Shown here: piece after piece, positions 8,597 to 17,889 of the stretch
Layout of the letters: each line of letters begins with the position of its first letter
Position numbering within the stretch: the stretch's first letter is position 1
NCBI RefSeq assembly: GCF_014647595.1
Contig: NZ_BMPM01000003.1
Span: forward strand, 186,001-250,000
Length of the DNA: 64,000 nucleotides
Direction: 5' to 3'
DNA from: Paenarthrobacter histidinolovorans
GTDB lineage: Bacteria > Actinomycetota > Actinomycetes > Actinomycetales > Micrococcaceae
Position numbers and translations under genes: made by a program
The notes under the pieces: model-generated
The model's database searches: none
Seen by the model: the letters and a program-made list of their open reading frames with translations, nothing else
Told to the model about the DNA's origin: nothing

Positions 8597-9513
8597 GGGT
8601 GCTTTTCGCGGGGACGCCGGCTGTAGCCGTACCGTCCCTGGACGCCTTGATCAAGGCCGGCTTCGACGTCGTAGCCGTCCTGACCAGGCCGGACGCCCCA
8701 CTGGGCCGCAAGCGTGTCATGACTCCCTCGCCAGTAGCTGCCCGCGCCGAGGAACTGGGCATCGAGGTCATTCGCGCGGCCAAGGTTGACGCCGACACTA
8801 CTGCCCGCATTGCGGGCCATGCTCCGGATGTGGCCGCAATCGTTGCCTACGGCGGCATCGTTCCACGCGCTGCCTTGGGAGTCCCCACTCATGGCTGGGT
8901 CAACCTGCACTTCTCTTTATTACCGGCCTGGCGGGGCGCTGCTCCTGTACAGCGCTCCATCATTGCCGGAGACGATGTTACGGGTGCGGCAACGTTCCAG
9001 CTTGAAGAGGGCCTCGACACCGGGCCGGTGTTTGGAACCCTCACGGAGACTGTTCGACCCGAAGATACGGCCGGCGATCTCCTGGAACGGCTGTCCCTGA
9101 GTGGGGCCGTGCTCCTGAGCCAAACTCTGTCCGCCATCGACGCCGGACAGGCTGCTCCGCAACCGCAATCAGGAGAGGTGTCGTTGGCTCCCAAGCTGAC
9201 ACTGGATGACGGGCGACTGGACTGGCGGCAGCCGGCACTGGCACTGAACCGCCGGTCCCGGGGAGTGACCCCGGAACCGGGGGCTTGGACCACATTGGAA
9301 GGCCAGCGGATCAAACTCGAACCTGTGACGTCGAGGCCCGGGGTTGATGATCTTGCGCCAGGAACCATCCGGGTGGATGGTAAGTCCGTACTTGTGGGCA
9401 CTGGTTCCCACGCCGTAGAGCTTGGCCGGATCCAGCCGGCAGGTAAGAAAATGATGTCGCCGGCCGACTGGGCCCGCGGCTTGGCAGCACCTGAGAGAGT
9501 GGTATTCGAATGA
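8593..9513 (+). CDS. fmt: Methionyl-tRNA formyltransferase
   Basis: A 306-residue enzyme starting MRVLFAGTPAVAVPSLDAL. It carries the formyltransferase core with NLHFSLLPAWRGAAPVQ (about residues 103-119), which contains the catalytic Asn/His pair and the SLLPxWRGAAP loop, and a C-terminal OB-fold-like domain from about residue 205. It formylates initiator Met-tRNA with 10-formyl-THF. Translation starts at the GTG at 8593 inside the def stop region (GTGA overlap) and ends in an ATGA overlap with rsmB. Confidence 0.97.
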   Translation: MRVLFAGTPAVAVPSLDALIKAGFDVVAVLTRPDAPLGRKRVMTPSPVAARAEELGIEVIRAAKVDADTTARIAGHAPDVAAIVAYGGIVPRAALGVPTHGWVNLHFSLLPAWRGAAPVQRSIIAGDDVTGAATFQLEEGLDTGPVFGTLTETVRPEDTAGDLLERLSLSGAVLLSQTLSAIDAGQAAPQPQSGEVSLAPKLTLDDGRLDWRQPALALNRRSRGVTPEPGAWTTLEGQRIKLEPVTSRPGVDDLAPGTIRVDGKSVLVGTGSHAVELGRIQPAGKKMMSPADWARGLAAPERVVFE

Positions 9514-11060
9514 GCGAGTCCGGCCGTCGAGGCCCCAACAACAGCGGGAGCCGGGACGGCGCCGGGCAAGGCAACCGGGGAGCCAGGGGCGACAGCAAAC
9601 GCAATGCCCAAGGCAGGGAGCGCAACAGGGGACCCCAGCGGGGATTCACGAACAATGCGCCATCGCAGCGGACCAGGCGGGCCGATCCTGCGCGTTTGGT
9701 CGCTTTCGAGGTTCTCCGGGCCGTCGCTTCGGAGGACGCCTATGCCAACCTTGTCCTCCCGGCGAGAATCCGTGAGCACCGCCTGGACCGCCGCGATGCC
9801 GGTTTCGCCACAGAGCTGAGCTATGGGGCGCTGCGTGGCCAGGGGACGTACGACGCCATTCTGGCCAGGTGTGTTGACCGGCCCCTTGAACAGCTTGACC
9901 CCGCGATCCTGGATGCCCTGCGGATCGGTGCGCACCAGCTCCTGTCGATGCGGGTTCCCGCCCACGCCGCGCTGGACCAAACAGTTGGTTTGGCCCGTGC
10001 GGTCATTGGCGCCGGGCCGTCGGCTCTTATCAACGCTGTACTCCGCAAGGTCACTGCCCACAGCATGGACGAATGGCTGGACATCCTGCTGGACCAGGAA
10101 ACCGACGAGACCAGGATCGCTGCCCTCCGGCATGCACACCCTGAATGGATTGTCCGGGCATTGCGGCAATCACTGGTGAACCACGGCAGGCCCAAGGCCG
10201 AAATCGACGATCTCCTGGAGGCCGACAACGCGGCACCAGTGGTTAACCTGGTGGCTCTGCCGGGTCTGGGGGACCTGGAAGAGGCCTTTGACAACGGAGC
10301 TACTCCCGGTGAACTGGTGGAAGGCTCCGCGCTCTCTGCAGGCGGGGACCTGGGCCGCTTCGAATCGGTACGGCGGGGCACCACGCGTGTCCAGGACGTG
10401 GGATCCCAGCTCGTTGCCCGCGCATTGGCCGGGGTTGAGCTGGGGGAGCGTCCCGCCGGCGGCGAGAAGTGGCTGGACCTTTGCGCAGGTCCTGGTGGCA
10501 AGGCAGCCCTCCTGGCCGCTCTTGCCTACCGCGACGGAGCTACCCTCCTGGCGAACGAGCCGGCACCGCACCGGGCCAAACTTGTCCAACAGGCACTCTC
10601 CGCCGTCCCTACGGAATCCTGGAGCGTGCGCACAGGCGACGGACGCGAAGTCGGCGCTGAGCAGCCAGGAGCTTTCGACCGTGTCCTGGTGGATGTTCCG
10701 TGCAGTGGCCTGGGCGCCCTGCGCAGGCGTCCGGAATCTCGGTGGCGCCGCTCACCCAAGGACATCGGCGATCTCGGTCCGCTGCAACGGGACCTCCTGA
10801 AGTCGGCGATCGACGCCGTTAAGCCCGGCGGCGTCGTGGCCTACGTGACGTGTTCGCCCCACCCTGCTGAGACCACCGCAGTGGTTGGAGATGTACTCAA
10901 CAAGCGTGAGGACCTCGAATTGCTCGACTCCGGGCAGGCGCTTGACCAAGTCAGCCTGACCGGAAACCTGGGCGCGGGACATGAGCTCACCGCCCAGCTC
11001 TGGCCGCACGTCCACCAAACGGATGCCATGTTCATGGCCATAATCCGCAAGAAGCCGTAG
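9510..11060 (+). CDS. rsmB: 16S rRNA (cytosine(967)-C5)-methyltransferase RsmB/Sun
   Basis: 516 residues. The first ~55 are basic, Gly/Arg/Asn-rich and probably disordered, a common actinobacterial extension. A NusB-like RNA-binding domain follows (about 60-190), then a Rossmann SAM-dependent methyltransferase domain with DLCAGPGGKAALLA. DVPCSGLGALRRRPE places one active-site Cys near residue 398, and YVTCSPHPAET places the second (catalytic nucleophile) near 448. It methylates the small-subunit rRNA. It is third in the def-fmt-rsmB unit. Confidence 0.95.
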   Translation: MSESGRRGPNNSGSRDGAGQGNRGARGDSKRNAQGRERNRGPQRGFTNNAPSQRTRRADPARLVAFEVLRAVASEDAYANLVLPARIREHRLDRRDAGFATELSYGALRGQGTYDAILARCVDRPLEQLDPAILDALRIGAHQLLSMRVPAHAALDQTVGLARAVIGAGPSALINAVLRKVTAHSMDEWLDILLDQETDETRIAALRHAHPEWIVRALRQSLVNHGRPKAEIDDLLEADNAAPVVNLVALPGLGDLEEAFDNGATPGELVEGSALSAGGDLGRFESVRRGTTRVQDVGSQLVARALAGVELGERPAGGEKWLDLCAGPGGKAALLAALAYRDGATLLANEPAPHRAKLVQQALSAVPTESWSVRTGDGREVGAEQPGAFDRVLVDVPCSGLGALRRRPESRWRRSPKDIGDLGPLQRDLLKSAIDAVKPGGVVAYVTCSPHPAETTAVVGDVLNKREDLELLDSGQALDQVSLTGNLGAGHELTAQLWPHVHQTDAMFMAIIRKKP

Positions 11061-11139
11061 CCGCAAGATCCCTGGCTGATGCGGAAGCATCCTTCCGGCG
11101 CAGCCGTCCCATGACCCATACCGACCCGAAGGGGCTGCC

Positions 11140-11814
11140 TTGTCTCAGTGCTGTATCAACCCGAGCATCCTGTCCGCGGACTTCGTTAACCTTGAGGCGG
11201 AGTTGCAGAGGATCAGCAATGCCGATGCTGTCCACGTGGACGTCATGGACAACCACTTCGTCCCAAACCTGACGCTCGGACTGCCGGTGGTACAGCGGAT
11301 TCAGGCCGTCAGCCCGGTTCCGTTGGACGCGCATCTGATGATTTCCGACGCCGACCGCTGGGCGCCTGCCTACGCTGACGCCGGCGTCGCATCCGTAACG
11401 TTCCATGCCGAGGCCGCCATGGCGCCGGTCAAACTGGCTCGGGAACTGCGGGCACGGGGAGCCAAGGCCGGCATGGCGTTGCGGCCTGCCACGCCGGTGG
11501 AACCCTACCTGGACATGCTCAGTGAGCTGGACATGTTGTTGATCATGACGGTGGAACCTGGCTTCGGCGGGCAATCATTCCTTGACATCACGTTGCCCAA
11601 GATCCGCCGCGCCCGTGCGGCCATCGAGGGCTCGGGCATTGGTGTGGCAATCCAGGTGGACGGCGGCATTACGGAGGAGACGATTATGCGTGCGGCTGAG
11701 GCGGGCGCCAACGTCTTCGTTGCGGGCTCTGCAGTCTATGGGCATCAGGATCCGGCGGCAGCGATCGACAGGCTCCGCGCGGCAGCTGAGGCAACCCCGG
11801 TGGCGACGGCCTGA
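11140..11814 (+). CDS. rpe: Ribulose-phosphate 3-epimerase
   Basis: A 224-residue TIM-barrel enzyme with the metal-ligand pattern of the family: [14 protein letters not shown], then [28 protein letters not shown] and [12 protein letters not shown]. The loop VDGGITEE binds phosphate. It interconverts ribulose-5-P and xylulose-5-P, so it feeds ribulose-5-P, the substrate of RibB, just upstream of the rib operon. The start is a TTG at 11140 with GAAGGGG about 6 bases upstream; no in-frame ATG gives the full N terminus. Confidence 0.95.
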   Translation: MSQCCINPSILSADFVNLEAELQRISNADAVHVDVMDNHFVPNLTLGLPVVQRIQAVSPVPLDAHLMISDADRWAPAYADAGVASVTFHAEAAMAPVKLARELRARGAKAGMALRPATPVEPYLDMLSELDMLLIMTVEPGFGGQSFLDITLPKIRRARAAIEGSGIGVAIQVDGGITEETIMRAAEAGANVFVAGSAVYGHQDPAAAIDRLRAAAEATPVATA

Positions 11815-11819
11815 GGATC

Positions 11820-11855
11820 GCCGCCGGATATTACGAAGCCGCCGGATATTACGAA
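11820..11855 (+). repeat. Two tandem copies of an 18-bp unit
   Basis: GCCGCCGGATATTACGAA occurs at 11820-11837 and again directly at 11838-11855, between the rpe stop and the hairpin before the FMN riboswitch. Purpose unknown; slippage or a regulator site are both possible. Confidence 0.9.
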
Positions 11856-11883
11856 GATGGCCGGGAATAGCCCGGTCATCTTC
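11853..11883 (+). terminator. Hairpin after rpe
   Basis: GAAGATGGCCGGG (11853-11865) pairs with CCCGGTCATCTTC (11871-11883) around AATAG. The stem is 13 bp with one G-T pair. No T run follows, so it may be a weak terminator separating rpe from the rib transcript. Confidence 0.55.
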
Positions 11884-11911
11884 GCAGTTATGGCAGAATA
11901 ACAACACACAT

Positions 11912-12064
11912 ACGTGCTCCGGGGTCGGTGTAAGTCCGAACCGGCGGTTATAGTCCGCGACCCGCGAGCCATTGATGTCCACAGCAATGTGGATGGCAAT
12001 GGCGGACGGTTGAACCGGTGGAATTCCGGTACCGACAGTTAAAGTCTGGATGGGAGAAGCACGT
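11912..12064 (+). ncRNA. FMN riboswitch (RFN element)
   Basis: P1 is ACGTGCT (11912-11918) pairing with AGCACGT (12058-12064). Between them are the RFN signatures: GGGGTCGGTGTAAGTCCGA, CCGGCGGTTATAGTCCGCGA, a variable arm, TTGAACCGGTGGAATTCCGG, then ACCGACAGTTAAAGTC and GGATGGGAGAAGC. FMN binding would reduce expression of the downstream operon. The expression platform is in 12065-12155 before the pnuX start. I did not resolve whether it acts on transcription or translation; no long T run is visible. Confidence 0.95.
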
Positions 12065-12155
12065 ACAGTCATGCCATGGGCGTTCTTTCAGTGACGCCCG
12101 GCATTGCGCTGTCGTACACCCCCGGAGTCATCGCGGCTAACTGGGAAGGAACGGC

Positions 12156-12848
12156 ATGGACTTTCTGCGATGGCTCTTCGAAGCACAGATCCCCGTTGGA
12201 GGATCTGCTCTTGTCTTACGCGAAGTGCTTGGAAACATCTTTGGGTTGCTCAGCGCCCTCGGCGGAATGCGCCGGAAAGTCTGGGCTTGGCCGGTAGGAA
12301 TCGTCGGCAACATCCTCTTACTTACGGTGTTCCTCGGCAACGTTTTCGGTGCTGCTGCGCCCGCTACCCTCTGGGGACAGGCCGGCCGGCAGGTCATGTT
12401 CATTGCCGTAGCGGTATATGGCTGGTACCGGTGGCAGCAAGGCCGGCAATCGAGCACCCAGGGACGGGCCGTAGTCCCAGGCTGGGCCGGGAACAAGGTG
12501 CGCCTGGTGCTGATCGGCGCAATGGTAGCGGGAACTGCTGCCCTGACGCCCCTGTTCGACGCACTCGGTTCCTACCCGCCTGTGTGGGCAGACGCCTGGA
12601 CCTTTATGGGCTCGCTCCTGGCTACGTACGGAATGGCCCGCGGATGGACTGAATTCTGGTTGATCTGGGTGGCCGTGGACATCGTGGGTGTGCCGCTGCT
12701 GTTCAGTGCCGGCTACTACGCCAGCGCGGTCATGTACCTGTTTTACGGCTTCTTTACATTGACCGGATTCTTCGTGTGGTGGCGGGCCGAAAAACGTGAG
12801 CGTGTCGCCGTCCGCCCAGTCCCGGCCACTGCGGGAGCTGTGCGATGA
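12156..12848 (+). CDS. pnuX: PnuC-family transporter, probable riboflavin importer (PnuX type)
   Basis: A 230-residue protein with about seven membrane spans and the PnuC layout. The conserved segments are KVWAWPVGIVGNILLL near residue 45, YGWYRWQQG near 90, and EFWLIWVAVDIVGVPL near 170, with W and N/D residues positioned as in vitamin transporters of this family. Characterised PnuC proteins carry nicotinamide riboside, whereas PnuX of Corynebacterium glutamicum, also behind an FMN riboswitch, carries riboflavin. Its place as first gene after the riboswitch makes riboflavin the likely substrate by inference. It ends in an ATGA overlap with ribD. Confidence 0.85.
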   Translation: MDFLRWLFEAQIPVGGSALVLREVLGNIFGLLSALGGMRRKVWAWPVGIVGNILLLTVFLGNVFGAAAPATLWGQAGRQVMFIAVAVYGWYRWQQGRQSSTQGRAVVPGWAGNKVRLVLIGAMVAGTAALTPLFDALGSYPPVWADAWTFMGSLLATYGMARGWTEFWLIWVAVDIVGVPLLFSAGYYASAVMYLFYGFFTLTGFFVWWRAEKRERVAVRPVPATAGAVR

Positions 12849-13984
12849 GCGCGCACACCGTGGAGTTTCCGGCCGCTGAAAAGGCCGCCATGGACGCGGC
12901 CCTCACCGCCGCCTTGGCAGGCCCGCGGGGGGCGAATCCTTTGGTTGGAGCGGTAATCCTCAGCGCTGAAGGCGAGCAGCTCGCCACCGGCTACCACCGC
13001 GGCGCGGGAACCAACCATGCAGAGGCCGATGCGATCCTGGAAGCGCGGCGCCAGGGAATCGACACCAAGGGAACCACCATGGTGGTCACCCTGGAGCCCT
13101 GCAATCATGTGGGCCGGACCGGACCCTGCGCCCAGGCGATTATTGCGGCCGGAATCGCGAAGGTGATCTACGCCGTCGATGACCCGCACGACCCCGCTGC
13201 GGGCGGTGCGAAAACGCTCAGGGCGGCAGGGATCGACGTCGTGTCGGGGCTCGGCTTTGACGAATCATTGGACATGAACCGGGAATGGTTCGACGCCGTT
13301 GCTTCCAAACGCCCCTTCGTCACCTTGCATATTGCACAGACCCTGGACAGCCGGATTGCTGCGGTTGACGGCACCAGCCAGTGGATTTCCAGCGCGGAGT
13401 CACTGGCAGACAACCACGCGTTGCGGCGACTTATCGACGCGATCCTCGTCGGGACAGGAACCGTGCTCGTCGACAACCCCCGGCTGACGGCTCGCACGCC
13501 GGACGATGAACTTTCCCAACGCCAGCCCATTCGTGCAGTCATGGGCATGCGGGATGTTCCGGAGGCGGCAGCGGTACGTGGAACCGACGGACGCTTCAGG
13601 CATCTGCCAACCCGGGATCCTGCCGAGGCTTTGGGCATGCTCTTCGAGGAGGGTGTCCGGCACGTGATGGTGGAAGGGGGCTCGAGCATCCTGAGCACCT
13701 TCCTGGCTGCCGGCTTGGTGGACGAGTTGATCATCTACCTGGCACCTACCCTGCTGGGCTCCGGAACTCCGGCCCTGAATGACCTGGGTATCGGAACGCT
13801 TGCCGATGCCCAGCGCTGGGCGTGGGACGAGGCGTCAGGGGGTCCGGTCCGCACACTCGGCAACGACCTCCGGCTCCATCTCCGGCCAGCCGGACGCACT
13901 GCCAACACCACTAGGAATTCGATTCCGCAGCAAAGCCTGGTCTCACGCAGTGACGCCGCGGAATATGTCACAGGAGGACACTGA
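12845..13984 (+). CDS. ribD: Bifunctional riboflavin biosynthesis deaminase/reductase RibD
   Basis: 379 residues. The N-terminal deaminase domain (about 10-150) has zinc ligands in NHAEADAI and EPCNHVGRTGPC. The C-terminal reductase domain (about 155-350) has TLHIAQTLDSRIA, DAILVGTGTVLVDNP and HVMVEGGSSILS for substrate and NADPH binding. It catalyses the second and third steps of riboflavin synthesis from the GTP branch. The final ~25 residues are not part of the core domain. It overlaps pnuX by four bases and ribE by one base, so it is translationally coupled on both sides. Confidence 0.96.
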   Translation: MSAHTVEFPAAEKAAMDAALTAALAGPRGANPLVGAVILSAEGEQLATGYHRGAGTNHAEADAILEARRQGIDTKGTTMVVTLEPCNHVGRTGPCAQAIIAAGIAKVIYAVDDPHDPAAGGAKTLRAAGIDVVSGLGFDESLDMNREWFDAVASKRPFVTLHIAQTLDSRIAAVDGTSQWISSAESLADNHALRRLIDAILVGTGTVLVDNPRLTARTPDDELSQRQPIRAVMGMRDVPEAAAVRGTDGRFRHLPTRDPAEALGMLFEEGVRHVMVEGGSSILSTFLAAGLVDELIIYLAPTLLGSGTPALNDLGIGTLADAQRWAWDEASGGPVRTLGNDLRLHLRPAGRTANTTRNSIPQQSLVSRSDAAEYVTGGH

Positions 13985-14613
13985 TGTTTACCGGAATCGT
14001 TGCAGAACAAGGCACTGTCCTGGGCATTGACCATGACGGCGATGCCAGCGCGACGCTGCGCTTGAAGGCACCCACCACCACTGGGGACCTGCCGTTGGGA
14101 GGCTCCATAGCCGTTAATGGTGTCTGCCTCACGGCTACCCGCATTGAGGGCCAGGATTTCAGCGTCGATGTCATGGGCGAGACCCTGACGCGCACCACTA
14201 TCGGGGAACTGGTGGCCGGAGACACCGTGAACCTGGAACGCTGTGTTCCTGCCGGCGGCCGTCTGGACGGGCACGTTGTGCAAGGCCATGTGGACGGCGT
14301 GGGGGAGCTGCTGGAGCGCGAAGCGCTGGGCAACTGGGACCGCCTGCGGTTCGGCGTCCCGGCCCCGCTGGCCCGTTACATCGCTGAAAAAGGTTCGATC
14401 GCCGTCGACGGTGTCTCGCTGACGGTGACCGCCGTCAGCCCGGCTTCCGAACAGGACGCGTGGTTCGAAGTCGGCCTGATTCCCACCACGCTGGAGGAGA
14501 CCGGACTGGGAGCGAAGCAGGTAGGCGGCCACGTCAATCTGGAAGTGGATGTCCTGGCCAAATACACCGAACGGCTTCTGTCCTTCGCTCCGCAGCAGGG
14601 AGGCACCCGATGA
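13984..14613 (+). CDS. ribE: Riboflavin synthase alpha subunit
   Basis: 209 residues starting [14 protein letters not shown], the family hallmark. It has two lumazine-binding repeats (about 1-95 and 96-195), each with a VNGVCLT or VDGVSLTV segment, the expected internal duplication. The enzyme dismutates two 6,7-dimethyl-8-ribityllumazine molecules into riboflavin, using the product of RibH from the end of this operon. The start codon overlaps the ribD stop by one base. Confidence 0.97.
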   Translation: MFTGIVAEQGTVLGIDHDGDASATLRLKAPTTTGDLPLGGSIAVNGVCLTATRIEGQDFSVDVMGETLTRTTIGELVAGDTVNLERCVPAGGRLDGHVVQGHVDGVGELLEREALGNWDRLRFGVPAPLARYIAEKGSIAVDGVSLTVTAVSPASEQDAWFEVGLIPTTLEETGLGAKQVGGHVNLEVDVLAKYTERLLSFAPQQGGTR

Positions 14614-15305
14614 GCGCCCCCACGACGCCACAGCCGGCAACGTCGCAGCGCCCCGGCCTTGATTCCGTAGAATCGGCCATCGAGGCGATGGCGGCCGGGC
14701 GGGCCGTCATCGTGGTGGACAACGAAGACAGGGAAAACGAAGGCGACATCATTTTTGCCGCTGAACATGCCACGCCGGCCCTGATGGGTTGGACCATCCG
14801 ATATTCCTCCGGCGTCATCTGTGTTCCGTTGGAAGACCAAAGGGCCGACGCGCTGATCCTGCCTCCCATGGTGGAAATCAACCAAGATGCTAAGGGTACT
14901 GCCTATACTGTTTCCTGTGACGCTGCGGTGGGAGTCAGCACGGGTATTTCTGCCACGGACAGGGCTCTGACGGCCCGGATCCTGGCGGACCCGAGCAGCA
15001 CTCCGGCGTCACTCACCCGTCCCGGGCATATTTTTCCGCTGCGGGCCGTTAAGGGGGGAGTGCGTGAACGTCCGGGACACACGGAAGCTGCCGTGGACTT
15101 GTGTCGCCTGGCCGGGCTCGCCCCGGTGGGTGTGATCGCAGAGTTGGTACATGACGACGGTGAAATGATGCGCTTGGACAGCCTGCGCGGTTTCGCCGCT
15201 GAACATGGATGCCCCCTCATCTCCATCGAGGACCTGGTGTCGTATGTTGAGGCGGCGGACTCCCAGGCGGCGCCTGTTTCACGGGTAGACGAGGAGAAGC
15301 GATGA
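14610..15305 (+). CDS. ribB: 3,4-dihydroxy-2-butanone 4-phosphate synthase
   Basis: 231 residues with the RibB signatures [12 protein letters not shown] (acidic Mg-binding loop, near residue 38), [11 protein letters not shown] and [13 protein letters not shown]. It turns ribulose-5-phosphate into the four-carbon precursor of lumazine. RibB is a separate protein here, not fused to RibA as in many actinobacteria; the two genes still overlap by four bases. The start is the ATG in the ATGA overlap with ribE; the frame extends upstream inside ribE but that part is not coding. Confidence 0.95.
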   Translation: MSAPTTPQPATSQRPGLDSVESAIEAMAAGRAVIVVDNEDRENEGDIIFAAEHATPALMGWTIRYSSGVICVPLEDQRADALILPPMVEINQDAKGTAYTVSCDAAVGVSTGISATDRALTARILADPSSTPASLTRPGHIFPLRAVKGGVRERPGHTEAAVDLCRLAGLAPVGVIAELVHDDGEMMRLDSLRGFAAEHGCPLISIEDLVSYVEAADSQAAPVSRVDEEKR

Positions 15306-16009
15306 CCGCATCGACAACACGCAGCAGTGAGCACGCGGACGCCGGTCCGCACCCGGTAAGTGGTGGACCGATCGTCCAATTGCCGACGGCCTTTGGCGAC
15401 TTTGTGGCGCAAGCGTGGACGGATCATGTCACGGGGGTCGAGCACCTTGCGGTCAGCTCGGCCACTCCGCCCGAGAGTGGTCGGGCTCCCTTGGTCAGGC
15501 TGCACTCCGAATGCCTCACCGGCGATGTTTTCGGTTCCTACCGATGCGATTGCGGTGAACAGCTCGCCTTTGCCCTGGAACTCATCCACCGGGAAGGCGG
15601 AACGCTGCTTTACCTGCGCGGTCAGGAAGGCCGGGGGATTGGACTGGCCAACAAGATCAAGGCCTACGCTTTGCAGGAAGCCGGTTTTGATACGGTCGAG
15701 GCCAACGAGCAACTGGGACTGCCGGTTGATGCCCGCTCCTACAGCGCAGCCGGTCAGATCCTTGCCGAAATGGGCCTCCACGAAGTCCGGTTGCTCAGCA
15801 ACAACCCGGACAAACAGCACCGCTTGGACAAAGCCGGAGTGACTGTTGTGGAGATGGTGCCCACCGAGGTGCCGTCCCGGGAGCAGAACCTCCGGTACCT
15901 GCAGACCAAGAAGGACCGGATGGACCACCTGCTGACGCTCGATGTAGAGCCGGTCAGCAATGGCAAGAAGACAGCCTCACCCAATACCTCAAACAGCAAC
16001 CAAGACTGA
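15302..16009 (+). CDS. ribA: GTP cyclohydrolase II
   Basis: 235 residues. The zinc site is in [18 protein letters not shown] (Cys-x10-Cys-x-Cys), followed by [14 protein letters not shown], which binds GTP, and [11 protein letters not shown] near the end. It opens the GTP imidazole ring, the first committed step of riboflavin synthesis. The first ~25 residues and the last ~20 are Ser/Asn-rich extensions. It overlaps ribB by four bases and lies 17 bases before ribH. Confidence 0.95.
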   Translation: MTASTTRSSEHADAGPHPVSGGPIVQLPTAFGDFVAQAWTDHVTGVEHLAVSSATPPESGRAPLVRLHSECLTGDVFGSYRCDCGEQLAFALELIHREGGTLLYLRGQEGRGIGLANKIKAYALQEAGFDTVEANEQLGLPVDARSYSAAGQILAEMGLHEVRLLSNNPDKQHRLDKAGVTVVEMVPTEVPSREQNLRYLQTKKDRMDHLLTLDVEPVSNGKKTASPNTSNSNQD

Positions 16010-16026
16010 ACGGACCCCTAGTACAC

Positions 16027-16512
16027 ATGAGCGGACACGGCGCGCCCACTATTGACCTCACTACCCTTAACCCCGAAGAAACCTCACAGCTCAAGCTCGC
16101 CATCGTAGCTGCGAGCTGGCACACCCAGATCATGGATGGCCTGGTGGATGGCGCCCTGCGTGCCGCGAAAGAAGCAGGCATCGCCGAACCCACGTTGTTG
16201 CGGGTTCCGGGCAGCTTCGAACTTCCGGTTGCAGCTGCCCGGCTGGCGCCGCACTTTGACGCCGTCGTTGCCCTTGGTGTGGTGATCCGCGGCGGAACCC
16301 CGCACTTCGACTACGTCTGCCAGGCCGCGACGTCAGGACTCACCGATGTCAGCGTCCGCACCGGCGTGCCGGTGGGCTTCGGTGTACTCACCTGCGATAC
16401 CGAACAACAGGGCCTTGACCGGGCCGGTCTGCCGGGCTCCCAGGAAGACAAGGGCCACGAGGCAGTAACCGCTGCCCTGGCCACCGCCGTGACTCTCAAG
16501 CACTACAGCTGA
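16027..16512 (+). CDS. ribH: 6,7-dimethyl-8-ribityllumazine synthase
   Basis: 161 residues with the lumazine synthase pattern [27 protein letters not shown] (active-site His) and VPVGFGVLT. It condenses the products of the GTP and ribulose branches into lumazine, probably as a pentamer or icosahedral shell, as is usual for the family. Last gene of the riboflavin operon, followed directly by a hairpin terminator. Confidence 0.96.
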   Translation: MSGHGAPTIDLTTLNPEETSQLKLAIVAASWHTQIMDGLVDGALRAAKEAGIAEPTLLRVPGSFELPVAAARLAPHFDAVVALGVVIRGGTPHFDYVCQAATSGLTDVSVRTGVPVGFGVLTCDTEQQGLDRAGLPGSQEDKGHEAVTAALATAVTLKHYS

Positions 16513-16526
16513 GTCCGGCGCGCGGA

Positions 16527-16560
16527 GGGGATGTGAGTGTGTGTTCACTCACATCCCCTT
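16527..16560 (+). terminator. Hairpin terminator of the riboflavin operon
   Basis: GGGGATGTGAGTG (16527-16539) pairs perfectly with CACTCACATCCCC (16546-16558) across a 6-base loop, followed only by TT. A 13-bp stem 14 bases after the ribH stop. Confidence 0.75.
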
Positions 16561-16603
16561 CGTCATGCAACGCCCCAACAAGCGGCGCCGGGCCCGGAGC
16601 AAG

Positions 16604-16619
16604 TAGTCTGGAGGGCGTG
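16604..16619 (+). promoter_or_regulatory. Candidate -10 element giving a leaderless hisE transcript
   Basis: TAGTCT (16604-16609) lies exactly 7 bases before the hisE GTG. GGAGG is present but only two bases from the GTG, too close for a normal ribosome-binding site. The arrangement fits transcription starting at the start codon. No convincing -35 box is visible. Confidence 0.45.
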
Positions 16620-16880
16620 AAGAATTTCGAGACGCTGTTCGCAGAACTGAGTGAGAAAGCAGCGACCCGTCCGGCAGGCTCGCGCACGGTAGCCGAGCTG
16701 GACTCCGGAATCCACGGCATCGGCAAGAAAGTGGTCGAAGAGGCCGCCGAAGTCTGGATGGCCGCGGAGTACGAATCGGACGAGGCCGCTGCTGAGGAAA
16801 TCTCCCAGCTCCTGTACCACCTGCAGGTCCTCATGCTCGCCAAGGGCCTCAGCCTGGAAGACGTTTACAAGCATCTCTAG
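16617..16880 (+). CDS. hisE: Phosphoribosyl-ATP pyrophosphatase
   Basis: 87 residues beginning [16 protein letters not shown], with [20 protein letters not shown] and the [12 protein letters not shown] helix, the all-alpha MazG-like fold of HisE. It removes pyrophosphate from phosphoribosyl-ATP made by HisG, whose gene follows 86 bases later. Here HisE and HisI are separate genes, unlike the HisIE fusion of enterics. GTG at 16617 is chosen because the upstream part of the frame crosses the preceding intergenic region. Confidence 0.94.
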   Translation: MKNFETLFAELSEKAATRPAGSRTVAELDSGIHGIGKKVVEEAAEVWMAAEYESDEAAAEEISQLLYHLQVLMLAKGLSLEDVYKHL

Positions 16881-16923
16881 CCACGCCACTCCGCACGCTA
16901 TGCAAGCGGAGTCAGCCGCGTGG
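16881..16923 (+). other. Inverted repeat between hisE and hisG
   Basis: ACTCCGC (16888-16894) pairs with GCGGAGT (16906-16912), and an outer CCACGC/GCGTGG pair flanks it. It starts immediately after the hisE stop. It could be an RNA processing or partial termination site setting the HisE/HisG ratio; there is no T run. Confidence 0.45.
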
Positions 16924-16966
16924 CCGATGTGCCTGAAACCTCCATTCCAAAAAGAAAGTCTCCCCA

Positions 16967-17827
16967 ATGCTCCGTGTAGCAGTCCCCAACAAGGGATCCC
17001 TGTCCGAAGCCGCCTCGGCAATGCTCTCCGAGGCCGGTTACCGCCAGCGCCGCGACTCGCGCGAACTGGTGATGATTGATCCCGACAACGACATCGAGTT
17101 CTTCTTCCTCCGTCCCCGTGACATCGCCGTTTATGTAGGCCAGGGAACCCTGGACGTCGGCATCACGGGCAGGGACCTCCTGCTTGATGCGAAGGTCGAA
17201 GCCGAAGAATTGCTTCCCTTGGGCTTTGCGCCCTCCACTTTCCGGTTCGCCGGCCCCGTTGGTGACTTCAGCGGCGTCGAACAGCTTGAGGGCAAGCGCC
17301 TGGCCACCAGCTATGACGGCCTCCTGCGCGACTACCTCGCTGAACGCGGCGTCAACGCCACGGTGGTCCGTCTGGACGGCGCCGTGGAGTCCTCGGTCCG
17401 CCTGGGCGTTGCGGACGCCATTGCCGATGTTGTGGAAACCGGCAATACGCTCAAGGCCGCCGGCATGGAGATCTTCGGCGAGCCCATCCTGAAATCCGAG
17501 GCTGTACTGATCCGCCGCTCGGGATCCGGTGGCGCGGCCAATGGGACCGCCAAGGAAATCGACATCCTCATCCGCCGCCTGCAGGGCGTTCTGGTTGCAC
17601 GCCAGTACGTCCTCATGGACTACGACATCCGCAAGGACCTCGTGGAAGACGCTGCGTCACTGACTCCCGGCCTCGAATCGCCCACGGTCTCGCCGCTGCG
17701 TGATTCCGAATGGGTCGCCGTGCGTTCCATGGTTCCCAAAAAGGAAACCAACCGCATCATGGATGAGCTGTACGACCTCGGCGCACGCGCCATCCTGGTC
17801 AGCAGCATCCACGCCTGCCGGATCTGA
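16967..17827 (+). CDS. hisG: ATP phosphoribosyltransferase, long form
   Basis: 286 residues, the long HisG with catalytic domains I-II and a C-terminal regulatory ACT-like domain (about 215-286). Visible motifs are [15 protein letters not shown] at the start, [10 protein letters not shown] near residue 63, and [17 protein letters not shown], the PRPP-binding loop near 145. It catalyses the first step of histidine synthesis. The long form does not need HisZ and is normally feedback-inhibited by histidine through the C-terminal domain. A short sequence echo of the last codons (CGCCTGCCGGATC) recurs just past the stop. Confidence 0.96.
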   Translation: MLRVAVPNKGSLSEAASAMLSEAGYRQRRDSRELVMIDPDNDIEFFFLRPRDIAVYVGQGTLDVGITGRDLLLDAKVEAEELLPLGFAPSTFRFAGPVGDFSGVEQLEGKRLATSYDGLLRDYLAERGVNATVVRLDGAVESSVRLGVADAIADVVETGNTLKAAGMEIFGEPILKSEAVLIRRSGSGGAANGTAKEIDILIRRLQGVLVARQYVLMDYDIRKDLVEDAASLTPGLESPTVSPLRDSEWVAVRSMVPKKETNRIMDELYDLGARAILVSSIHACRI

Positions 17828-17889
17828 CGCCTGCCGGATCCGACCCACGCACTGATCGAGTAGAGCCCAGCAGAACTGAGGAGCAGCAC

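Noticed and set aside
12076..12297. Possible leader peptide after the FMN riboswitch
   Set aside because: The frame overlaps the pnuX start in another frame, has no ribosome-binding site and is not needed for FMN riboswitch control.
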